Of a DNA stretch of 64,000 nucleotides, positions 16,461 to 26,987 are shown one piece after another; position 1 is the first letter of the stretch; each line of letters begins with the position of its first letter. The DNA is taken from positions 1-64,000 of the forward strand of contig PXST01000024.1 of assembly GCA_003023405.1 (NCBI GenBank), written 5' to 3'. The DNA is from Halobacteriales archaeon SW_8_68_21. GTDB taxonomy: Archaea; Halobacteriota; Halobacteria; Halobacteriales; Haloferacaceae. The notes under the pieces are model-generated. The model saw only the letters and a list, made by a program, of their open reading frames with translations. It was not told the DNA's origin and made no database searches. The translations under genes and the position numbers were made by a program.

Positions 16461-19100
16461 TCAGTCCGGACGCTCGTCCGCGGTCGGGGCCGACTTGTGC
16501 CGCTCGTCTGCGGCCGCAACCGACTCGGGCCGGTCGACGCCGACGAACTCGAACCGCGCGCCGCCGTCGTCACCCTCCGTGACGACGACCTCCCAGCCGT
16601 GCGCCTCGGCGATGCGCTGGACGATGGCGAGTCCGAACCCGGTGCCCGTCTCGGACGTCGTGTAACCGCTCTCGAACACCGTCTCGCGCGCGTCCGAGTC
16701 GATCCCCGGCCCGTCGTCCGCGACGTAGAAGCCCTCCGGGAGGTCGCCGACGACGACGCGCTCGCCGCCGTGTTCGTCGGCGTTCCGGAACAGGTTCCCG
16801 AGGAGCTGGCGGACCCGCCCGGGGTCGGCGAGGATCTCCCCGTCGGCCTCGACCGCGATCTCGATCGGCGCTCCCGCCGCGTCGCCCGCGTCCCCCGCCG
16901 TCCCGAACGGATCGTCGCCGGCCGACTCGAACGCCTCGTCACCGTACGCGGCGGTCAGCTCGCCGAGGTGGACGCGCTCGAACGACCCGACCGTCTCGCC
17001 TTGCTTGGCGAGCGCGAGCACGTCGTCGATCAGCCGTTCCATCTCGTCGAGCGCGCGCTCGCAGTGGTCGAAGTACGAGTCTGTCCCCGTCTCGCGGGCG
17101 AGCCTGAGATAGCCCGAGAGAACGTTAAGCGGATTTCGGAGGTCGTGCGAGACGATCGAGGCGAACTCGTCGAGGCGCTCGTTCTCCCGTTCGATGCGCC
17201 GCTCGTACGCCTTTTGTTCGGAAATGTCGCGGCTACTCGCCAAGAAGCGGTCCTCGCCGCGGACATCGATGCGCCTGACGTGGACCTCGACGGGGAACGT
17301 CGAGCCGTCGGCGCGGGCGAACGACGTCTCCAGTCGGACCGTCTCGTCCATCTCCAACTCGTCCCAGAGCCGTTTCCCCTCCTCTGGGTCGAGTTCGTCG
17401 TCGACCTCCCACACGTCCATGCCGACGACTTCGTCGCGGCCGTACCCGAGTTCCGTCGTCATTGCCCGGTTGGCGTCGACGATTTCTCCCACTTCGTCGT
17501 GGATGTCGATCATGTCCGGGGAGCGCTCGAACAGCGCCTCCAGCCGCGCGGAGGTGTGTTCGAGCCGTCGCTGCCGCCGCCGCTCGTCGGTCACGTCCCG
17601 GGAGATGCCGAGGATTCCGTCGAACTCGCCGTCGATGACGAGCCGCGTCAGCACGTAGTCGACGACAGCGTTCGACTTCGTCGGCAGATCGAGTTCCGTC
17701 GTTCCAGTCAGCGACTCGCGCTCGCCGTCAACGAGCGCGTCGAACGGGTCGGCGCTCGCGTCACCGGCGTCGCTCTCAGCTCGGATCCGTTCGACGAGGC
17801 GGCTCCGTTCGCCGGCGAGTTTCTCGGGAGACGCGTCGTACACGTCCGCGAGGTGGTCGTTCGCGAGCGCGAATCCGCCGTCGGCGTCGTACACGCAGAC
17901 GGACTCGGGCAGCTCGTCGACGATCCGGCGGTACTGTTCGAGCTCGCGCTCGCGCTCCTTCTCGTCGGTGACATCAATGTGGATGCCGACGGCGCGGACC
18001 GGCTCCCCGTCGTCGGTTCGCTCGACCACTCGTCCGCGGTCGCGAATCCACTTCCACTCGCCGGACTTCGATCGCATCCGGTGGTCGCACCGGTAGACGT
18101 CCGTCTCGCCGGCGAAGTGCGCCTCGATAGCGTTCCATACCGGTCCGCGGTCGTCGGGGTGAACCCGCTCCTCCCACGCGCTGAGGTCGGACGCTATCTC
18201 CTCGCGATCGTAGCCGAGCATCGCCGCCCACCGCTCGTCGAAACGGACCTCGTCGGTCCGGACGTTCCAGTTCCAGACCCCGACGTCCGCCCCTTCGACG
18301 GCGAGTTGGAGGCGCTCGGAGAGCTCGCGCAGGTCGCGCTCGCGCTCCCGACGTTCGGTGACATCTTGGACGTACAGTGCCATCCCGCCGTCGGTCGGGT
18401 ACGCGTTCACGACGAGGTCGGCGTCAAGTCGGTCGACGCGTTCCTCGAACCGCACAGGTTCACCGGTCTCGGCCGCCTCGCGGAGCGTCGCCTCGGCGTC
18501 GCTGCCGGCGGTCCCCGGGAACGCGTCCCAGAGCCGCTCCCCGACGACGTCGTCCGCGTCGAGGTCGATCAGGTCCACCGCGCGGTCGTTGAGGTACGTC
18601 ACGCGCCAGTCGTCGTCGACCTCACAGAACGCATCGGAGATCCGCTCGAAGTGGTCGGCGGTCCGTCGCTCGCTCCGCGTCGGGGAGACGACCTCGTCGA
18701 CGGCGGCCGCGAGCCGCTCGTACTCGTCTCCCGTCTCGCCCCTGCGGAGGTACTCGTCGACGCCGGCCGAGATCGCCTCGCTGGCGACCGCCTCCGACCC
18801 CTCGTCGGTGAACAGCACGAACGGGACATCGTCGTGTCGGTCCCGGACGGCTTCGAGCAGTTCGACCCCGTCGGTCCCGGACGTCTCGTAGGCCGAGACG
18901 ACGCAGTCGAACGCCGCCGTCGACAGCGCGTCGAGCGCCGCGTCCGGGCCGTCGACCGCGGTCACGTCGACCCGCTCGTCGCCGCGTTCCAGCGCCTCGG
19001 CGGCCGCCCCCGCAAACCCCGACTCGCCGTCGGCGAGGAGGACGCGAACGGGCGGCGCAGCGCCGGTCGACGACTCCCGCGGTTCGCTCGGTTCGCTCAT
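16461..19100 (-). CDS. Hybrid REC-PAS sensor histidine kinase
   Basis: An 879-residue cytoplasmic kinase. An N-terminal receiver-like domain (about 20-130, VRVLLADGESGFAG, DCVVSAYETSGTDGVEL, SAGVDEYLRRG) is followed by about four PAS/PAC units (linkers such as VQDVTERRERER and ISRDVTDERRRQRR), a HisKA helix with the phospho-acceptor in SIVSHDLRNPL (around His652), and a HATPase domain (GNLFRNADEHG, VADDGPGIDS, GTGFGLAIVQ). No transmembrane segments were seen, so it senses internal cues. ATG 19100 was chosen because the receiver begins shortly after; the frame runs to 19232. It is divergent from methylmalonyl-CoA mutase. The receiver retains an acidic residue in VVSAYETS only as Glu, so phosphorylation there is doubtful. 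Confidence 0.9.
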   Translation of the reverse strand: MSEPSEPRESSTGAAPPVRVLLADGESGFAGAAAEALERGDERVDVTAVDGPDAALDALSTAAFDCVVSAYETSGTDGVELLEAVRDRHDDVPFVLFTDEGSEAVASEAISAGVDEYLRRGETGDEYERLAAAVDEVVSPTRSERRTADHFERISDAFCEVDDDWRVTYLNDRAVDLIDLDADDVVGERLWDAFPGTAGSDAEATLREAAETGEPVRFEERVDRLDADLVVNAYPTDGGMALYVQDVTERRERERDLRELSERLQLAVEGADVGVWNWNVRTDEVRFDERWAAMLGYDREEIASDLSAWEERVHPDDRGPVWNAIEAHFAGETDVYRCDHRMRSKSGEWKWIRDRGRVVERTDDGEPVRAVGIHIDVTDEKERERELEQYRRIVDELPESVCVYDADGGFALANDHLADVYDASPEKLAGERSRLVERIRAESDAGDASADPFDALVDGERESLTGTTELDLPTKSNAVVDYVLTRLVIDGEFDGILGISRDVTDERRRQRRLEHTSARLEALFERSPDMIDIHDEVGEIVDANRAMTTELGYGRDEVVGMDVWEVDDELDPEEGKRLWDELEMDETVRLETSFARADGSTFPVEVHVRRIDVRGEDRFLASSRDISEQKAYERRIERENERLDEFASIVSHDLRNPLNVLSGYLRLARETGTDSYFDHCERALDEMERLIDDVLALAKQGETVGSFERVHLGELTAAYGDEAFESAGDDPFGTAGDAGDAAGAPIEIAVEADGEILADPGRVRQLLGNLFRNADEHGGERVVVGDLPEGFYVADDGPGIDSDARETVFESGYTTSETGTGFGLAIVQRIAEAHGWEVVVTEGDDGGARFEFVGVDRPESVAAADERHKSAPTADERPD

Positions 19101-19522
19101 CCACTTTGGTGTTTTTAATCCGACATGATAATCGTTACGCTCGACGCGGCACGGACCGGGTGAGATCGACACGCGATTCGATCGATCGGTTCGACGCCGC
19201 GTTCCGCCGGTTTTTACGGACATTCGAGACAAAATACACCAATCGACAGATTGAATTTTGTCAGTATTCCGAGACTGACACCGGTGGTTCCACGGGATCC
19301 ATCGGATCTCCGGCGGGATCGTCGCGGTGTTTTTTCCGCCGCATCAGTTATACGGCCGGCGGGTCGGGGCCGGTCGGGCGTCGCCGGATTGGGCGTCGCC
19401 GAATCGGGCGTCGGCGGGTCGACGGTTCGGCGTCCGCTCGTCGGGTGGCTCGGACCGGAGCCGGTCCGGCGAACGGCCCCGCCTGAAAACTGTTAAGTCC
19501 CGCTCGGCCGACAGATTCGATA
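19101..19522. other. Divergent promoter region between kinase and mutase
   Basis: These 422 bases hold no recognisable gene. A TATA-like aactgttaag at about 19487-19496 is roughly 27 bases before the mutase ATG, and an AT-rich stretch lies just before the kinase start. A GC-rich section near 19375-19425 contains short imperfect repeats of the type gggcgtcg. Confidence 0.4.
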
Positions 19523-21196
19523 ATGTACGACCCTGAGGAACTCGAAGCGATCCGCGACGCCAAGTCGTCGTGGGAGGAGGGCACCTACGGGGAGACCGTC
19601 GAGCGGTTCGGCGAGCGCGAGGAGACGTTCACCACCGATACCGGCGGCCAGGAGGTCGACCCGTTGTACACCCCGGACGACGCCGAGACCGACTACCGCG
19701 AGGACCTCGGCTGCCCCGGCGAGGAGCCGTACACCCGCGGCGTCTACTCGACGATGCACCGGGGGCGGCTGTGGACGATGCGCCAGTACGCCGGGATGGG
19801 GACCGCCGCGGAGACGAACGAGCGCTTCCAATACCTCATCGACGAGGGGTCGTCGGGGCTGTCGATGGCGTTCGACCTGCCGACGCAGATGGGGTACGAC
19901 TCCGACGCCGCGATGGCCGAAGGGGAGGTCGGCCGGTCGGGCGTCGCAATCGACACGCTCGACGACTTCGAGACCGTCTTCGGCGGCATCCCGCTCGACG
20001 AGGTGTCCACGTCGATGACGATCAACGCCCCCGCCGGAGTGCTGCTTGCGATGTACGTCGCGATGGGGGACAAGCAGGGCGTCCCGCGCGAACAGCTACG
20101 GGGGACGATTCAAAACGACATCATGAAAGAGTACATCGCGCGGAACCTCTACATCTACCCGCCGACGCAGTCGATGCGGCTGATCACGGACATCTTCGAG
20201 TTCTGTGCGGCCGAGACGCCCTCGTTCAACACCATCTCCATCTCGGGGTACCACATCCGCGAGGCGGGGTCGACCGCGGCCCAAGAGATCGCCTTCACTC
20301 TCGGCGACGGCATCGAGTACGTCGAGGCCGCGCTCGACGCCGGGCTGGATGTCGACGGGTTCGCCCCGCAGCTCTCCTTCTTTTTTAACGCCCACAACAA
20401 CATCTTCGAAGAGGCCGCAAAGTTCCGCGCCGCTCGCCGGATGTGGGCACAGATCATGGACGAGCGGTTCGACGCTCAGAACCCCAAGTCGAAGCAGCTG
20501 AAGTTCCACACCCAGACAGGCGGCTCGACGCTCACCGCACAGCAGATCGAGAACAACGTCGTCCGCGTCTCGTATCAGGCGCTCGCGGCCGTCCTCGGCG
20601 GCACGCAGAGCCTCCACACGAACGGGAAAGACGAGGCGCTCGCCTTACCGACGGAGAAGTCCGTCCGCACTGCGCTCCGCACCCAGCAGATCCTCGCCCA
20701 CGAGTCCGGGGCCGCGGACACGATCGACCCGCTGGCCGGCTCGTACTACGTCGAGAACCTCACTGACGGGATCGAAGCGGAGGCGTTCGAGATACTCGAC
20801 GAGGTCAACCGCCGCGGGGGGATGCTGGAGGCTGTCGAGAGCGGCTGGGTCCAGCGACAGATCCAGGACGTCGCCTTCGAGCGCCAGCGGGAGGTCGAGG
20901 AGGGCGAGCGGATCATCGTCGGCGTCAACGAGTTCGAGGTCGACGAGGAACCGGAGATGGACCTCGAAGAGGTCGACCCCGAACAAGAGCAGAACCAGCG
21001 CGAGCGCCTGGCGGCGGTGAAGGCCGACCGCGACGGCGACGCGGTCGACGCAGCGCTCGCGGGGCTCCGCGAGGCCGCGCAGGGGACCGAGAACGTGATG
21101 CCGCACATCGTCGACGCCGTGAAGGCGTACGCGACGGTTCAGGAGATCTCGGACGTGCTCCGCGACGAGTTTGGGGAGTACAAGCCGGGGCGGTGA
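19523..21196 (+). CDS. mcmA1: Methylmalonyl-CoA mutase, large (catalytic) subunit
   Basis: A 557-residue catalytic subunit with the family hallmarks: [67 protein letters not shown] and [13 protein letters not shown]. It isomerises (R)-methylmalonyl-CoA to succinyl-CoA using adenosylcobalamin. The cobalamin-binding domain is absent, as usual in archaea, where it is a separate small subunit; that gene is not in this window. The epimerase for the same pathway lies at 22167-22553. A TATA-like box about 27 bases upstream supports the start. Confidence 0.95.
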   Translation: MYDPEELEAIRDAKSSWEEGTYGETVERFGEREETFTTDTGGQEVDPLYTPDDAETDYREDLGCPGEEPYTRGVYSTMHRGRLWTMRQYAGMGTAAETNERFQYLIDEGSSGLSMAFDLPTQMGYDSDAAMAEGEVGRSGVAIDTLDDFETVFGGIPLDEVSTSMTINAPAGVLLAMYVAMGDKQGVPREQLRGTIQNDIMKEYIARNLYIYPPTQSMRLITDIFEFCAAETPSFNTISISGYHIREAGSTAAQEIAFTLGDGIEYVEAALDAGLDVDGFAPQLSFFFNAHNNIFEEAAKFRAARRMWAQIMDERFDAQNPKSKQLKFHTQTGGSTLTAQQIENNVVRVSYQALAAVLGGTQSLHTNGKDEALALPTEKSVRTALRTQQILAHESGAADTIDPLAGSYYVENLTDGIEAEAFEILDEVNRRGGMLEAVESGWVQRQIQDVAFERQREVEEGERIIVGVNEFEVDEEPEMDLEEVDPEQEQNQRERLAAVKADRDGDAVDAALAGLREAAQGTENVMPHIVDAVKAYATVQEISDVLRDEFGEYKPGR

Positions 21197-21214
21197 AGCG
21201 GCGTCGCTTGGAGG

Positions 21215-22018
21215 TCAGTTCGCCCCGCGGACGACGTGTTCGTACTTCAGCGCCGCGACGAAGATCCCGCCGCCGACCGCGTTCCCGACCGTCGCGAGCG
21301 CGAGGAACGAGAGGTAGTCCGCGACCGTGACCGCCGGCGAGGTGAGCAGGCCGAAGAGGACCTCCACGTTGCCCGCGATCGAGTGCGGCAAGTGGAGCAT
21401 CCCGATCGTCCCGGTCACTATCACCACGAGGAGCAGCCGGCCGGTCGTCTCTTGAGCCGCGGTGACGAGCCACGCCAACAGCCCCATTAGCCACCCGGCG
21501 AAGACGCCGCCGACGAACAGCCACCGGAGGTCGTGATCGACGAGCTTGAGCGCGATCGTCTCGAACGCCGCCGGCTCGACGACGCCGAGGCCGGGCGTCA
21601 GAATTACCGCGAACAGGGTGAAGAGAATCCCGCCGACGAGGTTCCCGACGTACACCAGCCCCCAGAGGCGGCCTAGCTGACCGAGCGACGCCTGTCGGTC
21701 TAACACCGGGACCACCGCGAGCGTCGTGTGTTCGGTGAACAGCTCCGAGCGCCCGAGGATGACGAAGATGAAACCGATCGAGTAGACGCTCGCCAACAGG
21801 ATTTCGGTCCCAAGGTCGCCGTAGCCGCTGGGCGAGAGCGTCAACACAACCGCCATCATCAGCGGGCCGAACCCGATGTCGAGCCCGGCCGACAGTCCGG
21901 AGAGGAGCAGTCCGGACGGCTCGCGGTTCATCTCGTGGAGCGCGCTGTCGAGGATGGACCCGAGGACGGTCCGCGACGATTTCTGGTCGGACCGCGCGTC
22001 AGAGTTCTGGTCGCTCAC
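21215..22018 (-). CDS. Formate/nitrite transporter (FNT) family membrane channel
   Basis: A 267-residue membrane protein with six hydrophobic segments and FNT features: the SGLSAGLDIGFGP first helix, FTEHTTLAVVPVLD in the pore region and the repeat-like VGNLVGGILFTLFA and VGNAVGGGIFVAAL. FNT channels pass small monovalent acids such as formate, nitrite or acetate. GTG 22018 (VSDQNSDARSD) was chosen because the extended frame overlaps the divergent epimerase and is Arg-rich noise. It lies between the two methylmalonyl-CoA genes; export or uptake of a short carboxylate is possible but inferred. Confidence 0.85.
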   Translation of the reverse strand: MSDQNSDARSDQKSSRTVLGSILDSALHEMNREPSGLLLSGLSAGLDIGFGPLMMAVVLTLSPSGYGDLGTEILLASVYSIGFIFVILGRSELFTEHTTLAVVPVLDRQASLGQLGRLWGLVYVGNLVGGILFTLFAVILTPGLGVVEPAAFETIALKLVDHDLRWLFVGGVFAGWLMGLLAWLVTAAQETTGRLLLVVIVTGTIGMLHLPHSIAGNVEVLFGLLTSPAVTVADYLSFLALATVGNAVGGGIFVAALKYEHVVRGAN

Positions 22019-22166
22019 GGTGGGATACGCACCCGTTACGCGGGGCGCAACCCAAACCTTTCCATCTGCGAATCCCGGTCTCGGTCGTCGCGACGACCGC
22101 CGAGTCGGAGCGGAGGCGGCCGACCGCGGGCCGGTGTTTATGCTCCCCGCGGCGGCACTGTCGGGC

Positions 22167-22553
22167 ATGCGCTTCGATCACGTCGGCGTCGCGACTCGCG
22201 ACGCCACCGCCCTCGCAGACCTGTTCGGGGACCTGTGCGACGCTCCAGTCGCCCACGAGGAGACGTTCGACGACATGCGGATCGTCTTCCTCAAACTCGA
22301 CGGCGGCGGCTACTTCGAACTGCTCGAACCGGACGCCGGCGGAACGATCGCGGACTACCTCGACCGCGAGGGACCGGGGGTCCACCACGTCGCGCTCACT
22401 GTCGACGACCTCGCGGACGCACTCGGCCGCGCCCGCGACCTCGGGGTCGACCTCGTCGACGAGGAGCCGCGCCCCGGCGCGTGGGGCCACGACGTGGCGT
22501 TCTGTCACCCGCGGTCGACGGGGGGCGTGCTCGTGGAGTTCGTCGAACACTGA
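22167..22553 (+). CDS. mce: Methylmalonyl-CoA epimerase (VOC family)
   Basis: A 128-residue single VOC unit pair. Metal ligands are in MRFDHVGVATRD (His5), YFELLEP (Glu), PGVHHVALTVDD (His) and VLVEFVE (Glu), the HEHE-type pattern of the epimerase. It interconverts the S and R forms of methylmalonyl-CoA ahead of the mutase at 19523. Length equals the family norm. The similarity to other VOC proteins is wide, but context with mcmA1 supports this call. Confidence 0.85.
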   Translation: MRFDHVGVATRDATALADLFGDLCDAPVAHEETFDDMRIVFLKLDGGGYFELLEPDAGGTIADYLDREGPGVHHVALTVDDLADALGRARDLGVDLVDEEPRPGAWGHDVAFCHPRSTGGVLVEFVEH

Positions 22554-23428
22554 GGCTGCGGCGCGACTCGCTTTCGACCGCCGATCAGTCCTCGCTTTCG
22601 ATCGCCGGGTCGTGAGACTCGTACCACCCGAGGATCTTCTCTAACCGGTGGATCGCGCGGTCGGGGTCGCCGATGTTGTGGTGCTCGTCTGGGTAGACGA
22701 CCAGTTCGGCGTCGATCTCCTGCTTCCGGGCGGCGACGTACAGCTGCTCCGACTGGGAGGGGGGACACCGCCAGTCCTCGCCGCCGGCCATCACCAGCAG
22801 CGGGGTCTCGATGTTCCCGGCGTCCAACACCGCCGTCGACGCGTCGTACGCCTCCGGGTGCTCCCACGGGAGGCCGAACTCTGCCTCCAGCCAGACGTGC
22901 GTGTCGTCGGTGCCGAACGCCGAGCGCAGGTCGTAGATGCCGTGTTCCGGCGCGGCCGCGGCGAACAGGTCCGGCTCCCGCGTGACGAGGAACCCCTGCG
23001 CGATGCCGCCGTAGGAGAACCCGTGGCCGAACACGCGGTCCGGGTCGACCCAGCCGCGGTCCGCGAGCGACTCGACGCCCGCCGCGATGTCGTCGACCTC
23101 GGCGGTCCCCCACGCGCCGGTCAGCTCCGCCGTGAACGCCTGGCCGCGGGAGGTGCCGCCGCGGTAGTTCGGCCGGAAGACGAGGTATCCCCGGCTCGTC
23201 AGGGCGGCGTGCGCGAAGCTGAACACCGGCTCGTCGTACGACATCGGGCCGCCGTGGATCGCCACCACCAGCGGGTGATCGCCCTCCTCGGGGTCGACCT
23301 CGGCGTCGTGATAGAGAACGCCGTCGAGGGTCCAGCCGTCCGACTCCCACTCGACGCGGCGGGCCGTCGGCATCGAGAACTCGGCCGTGAGCGACTCGTT
23401 GACGCGGGAGAGCCGCCGGAGGGAGTCC

Positions 23429-23527
23429 GGGTCGCCACTTGCCCGGCCCCCAACGGTCGCCGGGTCGCCACTTGCCCGGCCCCCAACGGTCGCCGCGTCG
23501 TCACCTGCGCGGCCCCCGACGGTCGCC
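23429..23527 (-). repeat. 33-bp tandem repeat in the S9 peptidase
   Basis: About three units of 33 bases encode ATVGGRASGDP (11 residues) with small changes. It lies in a loop between propeller and catalytic regions and keeps the frame, so it is probably a length-variable linker. Confidence 0.75.
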
Positions 23528-24305
23528 GCGCCGAGGTCGCCGACATCGACCGCGTACAGGTCGCTCCCGTCGGTCGGGTGCGAGAGGACCGTCACCGCCG
23601 TCGAACCGTCATCGTCGACGCCGAAGGCCGCCATGGCGCGGTCACGCCCCTGCGCCTCGAAGACGCGCTCGACGGTCGTGTCGGAACTCTCGTCGCCGAC
23701 CGGTCGTCGCCGTCGTTGGCGTCGACGAGGAACACCTCGGCCGGGGCGGGCGGGTCGTCCGGGTCGCTCGCGACGGTCGCGACCCCCTCGCCGTCTGGCC
23801 GCCACGACGGCGCGCCGTGCGTGAGGTCGCCGCCGGTGAGCCGCTCCGCGTCGCCGTCCTCGGGCGACACGACGTAGAGGTCGCGGACGGTGGTGTCGTC
23901 CGGGCGGTCGAGCCGACAGGCGGTGAAGGCGATCCGGCCGTCCGGTCCCCACGCGGGGGCCATGCCGGCGAGGTCCTCGAACGCGCCGCCGCCGTGCGCG
24001 TCGTCGAGGCGGCGGGGATCGCTCTCAGGGTCGTCGAGGTCGACCACGAAGAGGTACCGCGTCACGTCGTCGGTCCACCCCGCGCCGTTCACCTTGTGCT
24101 GGAGCCGCGTCGTCTCGATCGGTCCACCCTCCTCGCGTACCTGATCGAGGTACTCGGACTCCTCGTCCGTCGGGTCGCGCGATTCGATCACCAGCCGGTC
24201 GCCGTCGGGCGAGAAGTCGAAGCCGGCGACGCCCTCGTCGCGCTCGGTGACCTGCCGCGCGTCGCCGCCGAGCGCGAGGTCGAACAGCCACACCTGCGGC
24301 TTCGG

Positions 24306-24395
24306 CTCCTCGTCGCCGTTGCTGAGGGGGTCCTCCTCGTCGCCGTTGCCGAAGGGGTCCTCCTCGTCGCCGTTGCCGAAGGGGTCCTCCTCGTC
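24306..24395 (-). repeat. 27-bp tandem repeat in the S9 peptidase
   Basis: About three units of 27 bases encode GDEEDPFGN (nine residues, the last copy GDEEDPLSN). The frame is preserved. The acidic repeat is an insertion in a propeller loop. Confidence 0.8.
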
Positions 24396-24726
24396 TTCGA
24401 ACGCGAGGCGGTCGCCGTCCGGTCCCCACGTCGGCGCGGAAGCGCCGGACGTGCTCGTCAGCCGGTGCGGCTCGCGGGACCCGTCGGTCGGGACGACAAA
24501 CAGCGAGGCGACCGCCTCGTCCGCGGCCTGATCGTACTCGGTCGCGGTGAAGGCGACGCGGTCGCCGGTCGGGGAGACGGCGACCTCGCCGATCTGCGTC
24601 AGGTCGTAGTACGCGTCCAAGGGCAGTTCCGACATGGAGCCATCCAGCGGCGGGCGGAGGATATACGTTCTGGCCGCGGAACCCGAACGGCGACCGAGTT
24701 AAGCCCGACGCGGTCCGACTACCGCC

Positions 24727-25334
24727 GTGTTCCGCGATCTCTCGCGACAGATCGAGACGGGGATGCCGACCTACCCCGGTGACCCCGACGTGACGCTCGC
24801 GCCCGACGCGACCCATGAGACCGGAGGCTACGCGACGAGCGAACTACGGACCGGGACGCATGCGGGGACGCACGTCGACGCGCCGCGACACACGATCCCC
24901 GACGGGGAGGCGATCGACGAGCGCGAGGTGGGGTCGTTCGCGTTCGACGCCCGCCTCGTCGACCTCCGGTCGCTGGAGCCGCGGGAGGCAATCGGTCCCG
25001 AGGCGCTGCCCGACCCGAGCGCCCTCGACGGCGACGTCGACCTCCTCCTCGTCCGGACCGGCTGGGCCTCGCACTGGGGGTCCGAGCGGTACCGCGATCA
25101 CCCGTACCTGACCGCCGCGGCCGCCGAGCGCTGCCGGGAGGCGGGCGTCGGCGTCGGGCTGGACGCGTTCACGGCACGCCGGCACACGACGTCCTCCTCG
25201 GCGGCTCGCTCCCGATAGTCGAGAACCTTCGTGGACTCGACGGGCTCCCCGAGCGGTTCCGCCTGTACGCCTTCCCGCTCCGGCTGCGCGGGGGCGACGG
25301 ATCGCCGGTGCGCGCGGTCGCGGAGTGGGAGTGA
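24727..25334 (+). pseudogene. Cyclase family (kynurenine formamidase-like) hydrolase, frameshifted
   Basis: From GTG 24727 the frame gives a cyclase-family metal hydrolase: TGMPTYPGDPDV, the metal motif GTHAGTHVDAPRH and VDLLLVRTGW. After GVGVGLDAF (near 25172) the frame is lost and would stop at 25218. The expected ending PAHDVLLGGSLPIVENLRGL, then ERFRLYAFPLRL, resumes in another frame and ends at 25334. Members hydrolyse cyclic or amide substrates such as N-formylkynurenine; the substrate here is unknown. The lesion is at about 25172-25190, in a normally variable linker, so a small deletion is as likely as a one-base change. Confidence 0.8.
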
Positions 25335-25412
25335 GGCGTTCAGCCCCTCGCGCGAGCCAGACCAAACCCGTTTTAACCGTCGGCGACGAACCACGCTTTA
25401 AGGTAGATATCC

Positions 25413-25694
25413 ATGGAAATGCCACGCCGCTTCAACACGTACTGTCCCCACTGTGACTCGCACCACGAACACGAGGTGGAGAAGGTTCGATCGGGTCGCG
25501 CGACCGGAATGAAACGCGACGCCCGGCAGCGACGCCGCGCGCTCGCGACGATCGGCAACGCCGGCGGGTACTCGAAGGTGCCCGGTGGCGACAAGCCGAC
25601 GAAGAAGACCCACCTGAAATACCGCTGCGGCGACTGCGGGAAGGCCCACATGCGCGAGGGATGGCGCGCCGGCCGTCTCACGTTCCAGGACTAA
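25413..25694 (+). CDS. rpl44e: 50S ribosomal protein L44e
   Basis: A 93-residue basic zinc-ribbon protein of the large subunit. Cysteine pairs stand in YCPHC and CGDC, with the invariant [18 protein letters not shown] and AGRLTFQD end. It begins the conserved archaeal block L44e-S27e-eIF2-alpha-Nop10-PAC2, with two bases before the next ATG. The MEMPRRF start is kept because haloarchaeal orthologues start M-x-MPRRF. Confidence 0.97.
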   Translation: MEMPRRFNTYCPHCDSHHEHEVEKVRSGRATGMKRDARQRRRALATIGNAGGYSKVPGGDKPTKKTHLKYRCGDCGKAHMREGWRAGRLTFQD

Positions 25695-25696
25695 GC

Positions 25697-25870
25697 ATGG
25701 CAGGAAGCTTCCACCGCGTCGCCTGCGGCGACTGCGAGAACGAACAGGTCGTCTTCGGCAAGGCCTCCTCCGCGGTGTCGTGTGCGGTCTGCGGCACGAC
25801 CCTCGCGACCCCCACCGGCGGGGAGGCGGCGCTTCACGGCGAGATCGTCGAAACCGTTGAGGCGCGGTAA
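25697..25870 (+). CDS. rps27e: 30S ribosomal protein S27e
   Basis: A 57-residue zinc-ribbon ribosomal protein with CGDC and CAVC metal-binding pairs (VACGDCENEQVVFGKAS, VSCAVCGTTLATPTGG), the full family length. The ATG lies two bases after the L44e stop, so the two genes are certainly co-translated. Confidence 0.97.
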   Translation: MAGSFHRVACGDCENEQVVFGKASSAVSCAVCGTTLATPTGGEAALHGEIVETVEAR

Positions 25871-25888
25871 CAGCCTCACCGCACTGTC

Positions 25889-26689
25889 ATGAAGTACAGC
25901 GGGTGGCCCGAACCCGGCGAGTTGGTGGTCGGCGACGTTGACGAGATCGCCGACTTCGGCGTGTTCGTCGACCTCGACGAGTACGAGGACAAGCGCGGCC
26001 TCTGTCACGTCAGCGAGGTCGCCTCCGGCTGGATCAAAAACGTCCGCGACCACGTCCGCGAGGGACAGACGGTCGTCGCGAAGGTGCTGGAGGTCGACGA
26101 GTCGTCGAACCAGATCGACCTGTCGATCAAAGACGTCAACGAACACCAGCGCAAGGAGACGATCCAGGACTGGAAGAACGCCCAGAAGGCCGACAACTGG
26201 ATGGAGATCGCGCTCGGCGAGGACGTGGACGACGACCGCTACACCGCGGTCGCCAACGCCCTCCTCGTCGAGTACGAGAGCCTCTACGACGCCTTCGAGG
26301 CGGCCGCGATCAGCGGCGACGAGGCCCTCGAAGCCGTCGACGTCGGCGATGACACCGTCGACGCGATCGTCACGGCGGCCCGCAACAACGTCTCCGTCCC
26401 GTACGTCGACGTGACGGGCTACGTTGATCTTGAATCAGCGGCCGCCGACGGCGTCGACGACGTGCGCGACGCGCTGGTCGCGGCCGAGGGGAACGGCGAG
26501 ATCCCGGACGGCGTCGAACTCGACGTCGGCTACGTGGGTTCGCCGGAGTACCGGATCAAGGTCCGCGCGCCCAACTACAAGACGGCGGAGTCACAGCTCG
26601 AAGCCGCCGCCGAGCGCGCCCGCGAATCGATCGAGACCGCCGGTGGCGTCGGCGAGTTCCACCGGGAGCGACGCGAAGACGACGAGTGA
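25889..26689 (+). CDS. eif2a: Translation initiation factor IF-2 subunit alpha
   Basis: A 266-residue orthologue of eukaryotic eIF2-alpha. An N-terminal S1/OB domain (about 8-80; [38 protein letters not shown]) is followed by a helical domain and the alpha-beta C-terminal domain ([20 protein letters not shown]). It forms the aIF2 heterotrimer that brings initiator tRNA to the ribosome. It is the third gene in the translation block, 18 bases after S27e. Confidence 0.97.
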   Translation: MKYSGWPEPGELVVGDVDEIADFGVFVDLDEYEDKRGLCHVSEVASGWIKNVRDHVREGQTVVAKVLEVDESSNQIDLSIKDVNEHQRKETIQDWKNAQKADNWMEIALGEDVDDDRYTAVANALLVEYESLYDAFEAAAISGDEALEAVDVGDDTVDAIVTAARNNVSVPYVDVTGYVDLESAAADGVDDVRDALVAAEGNGEIPDGVELDVGYVGSPEYRIKVRAPNYKTAESQLEAAAERARESIETAGGVGEFHRERREDDE

Positions 26690-26723
26690 CCGCGACCGGT
26701 CGCCGCCGCGACCCTTTCTACCC

Positions 26724-26906
26724 GTGAAATCGGACATCCGCGTCTGCGCGAACTGGGAGGCCGTTCACGACCGGCCGGTGTACGCGCTCGGGGACCGCTG
26801 CCCGGAGTGCGACGGCCCGACCGAGAACAGCGCGCCGGCCCCGTTCGGGCCGGAGGACCCGTACGGCGAGTACCGGCGGCGGGCGCGGCGACGCGACTCG
26901 GAGTGA
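26724..26906 (+). CDS. nop10: H/ACA ribonucleoprotein subunit Nop10
   Basis: A 60-residue protein. The N-terminal zinc ribbon (IRVCANWEAV, then DRCPECDGPT) and the helix rich in Pro and Arg (APAPFGPEDPYGEYRRRARR) are the Nop10 signature, although the first metal pair is reduced to a single Cys. It acts with Cbf5, Gar1 and L7Ae in RNA-guided pseudouridylation. GTG 26724 is the start that yields the family length; the longer frame to 26424 overlaps eIF2-alpha. Confidence 0.93.
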   Translation: MKSDIRVCANWEAVHDRPVYALGDRCPECDGPTENSAPAPFGPEDPYGEYRRRARRRDSE

Positions 26907-26987
26907 GGCTCCCGCGCGCCGGCGGTACGGGCGGCGTCCGCGAGCGAATAGCCACGCTCTTGTGAGCGCCGGACAGATCGATACGGT

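Larger units (their letters stand above)
22585..24635 (-). pseudogene. S9 family (acyl-aminoacyl-peptidase-like) serine peptidase, frameshifted
   Basis: Two frames make one S9 peptidase of about 683 codons. The N-terminal beta-propeller (from ATG 24635, TQIGEVAVSPTGDRVAFTA) runs in one frame to about 23700 (VDANDGDDR). It continues in another frame from PVGDESSDTTVERVFEA to the catalytic domain with the nucleophile GHGFSYGGIA, Asp in GGEDWRCP and His in YPDEHHNI. The change of frame falls at about 23695-23712. All catalytic residues are present, so this is a recent lesion or a sequencing error. The protein also carries two in-frame tandem repeats (24306-24395 and 23429-23527). Confidence 0.85.

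Noticed and set aside
16278-19118. A 946-residue open frame opposite the histidine kinase
   Set aside because: High GC keeps antisense frames open. The translation is Arg/Val-rich without any domain, while the minus strand has complete REC, PAS, HisKA and HATPase motifs.
23695-23712. Programmed frameshift in the S9 peptidase
   Set aside because: No slippery heptamer followed by structure was seen, and S9 peptidases are not known to use recoding.
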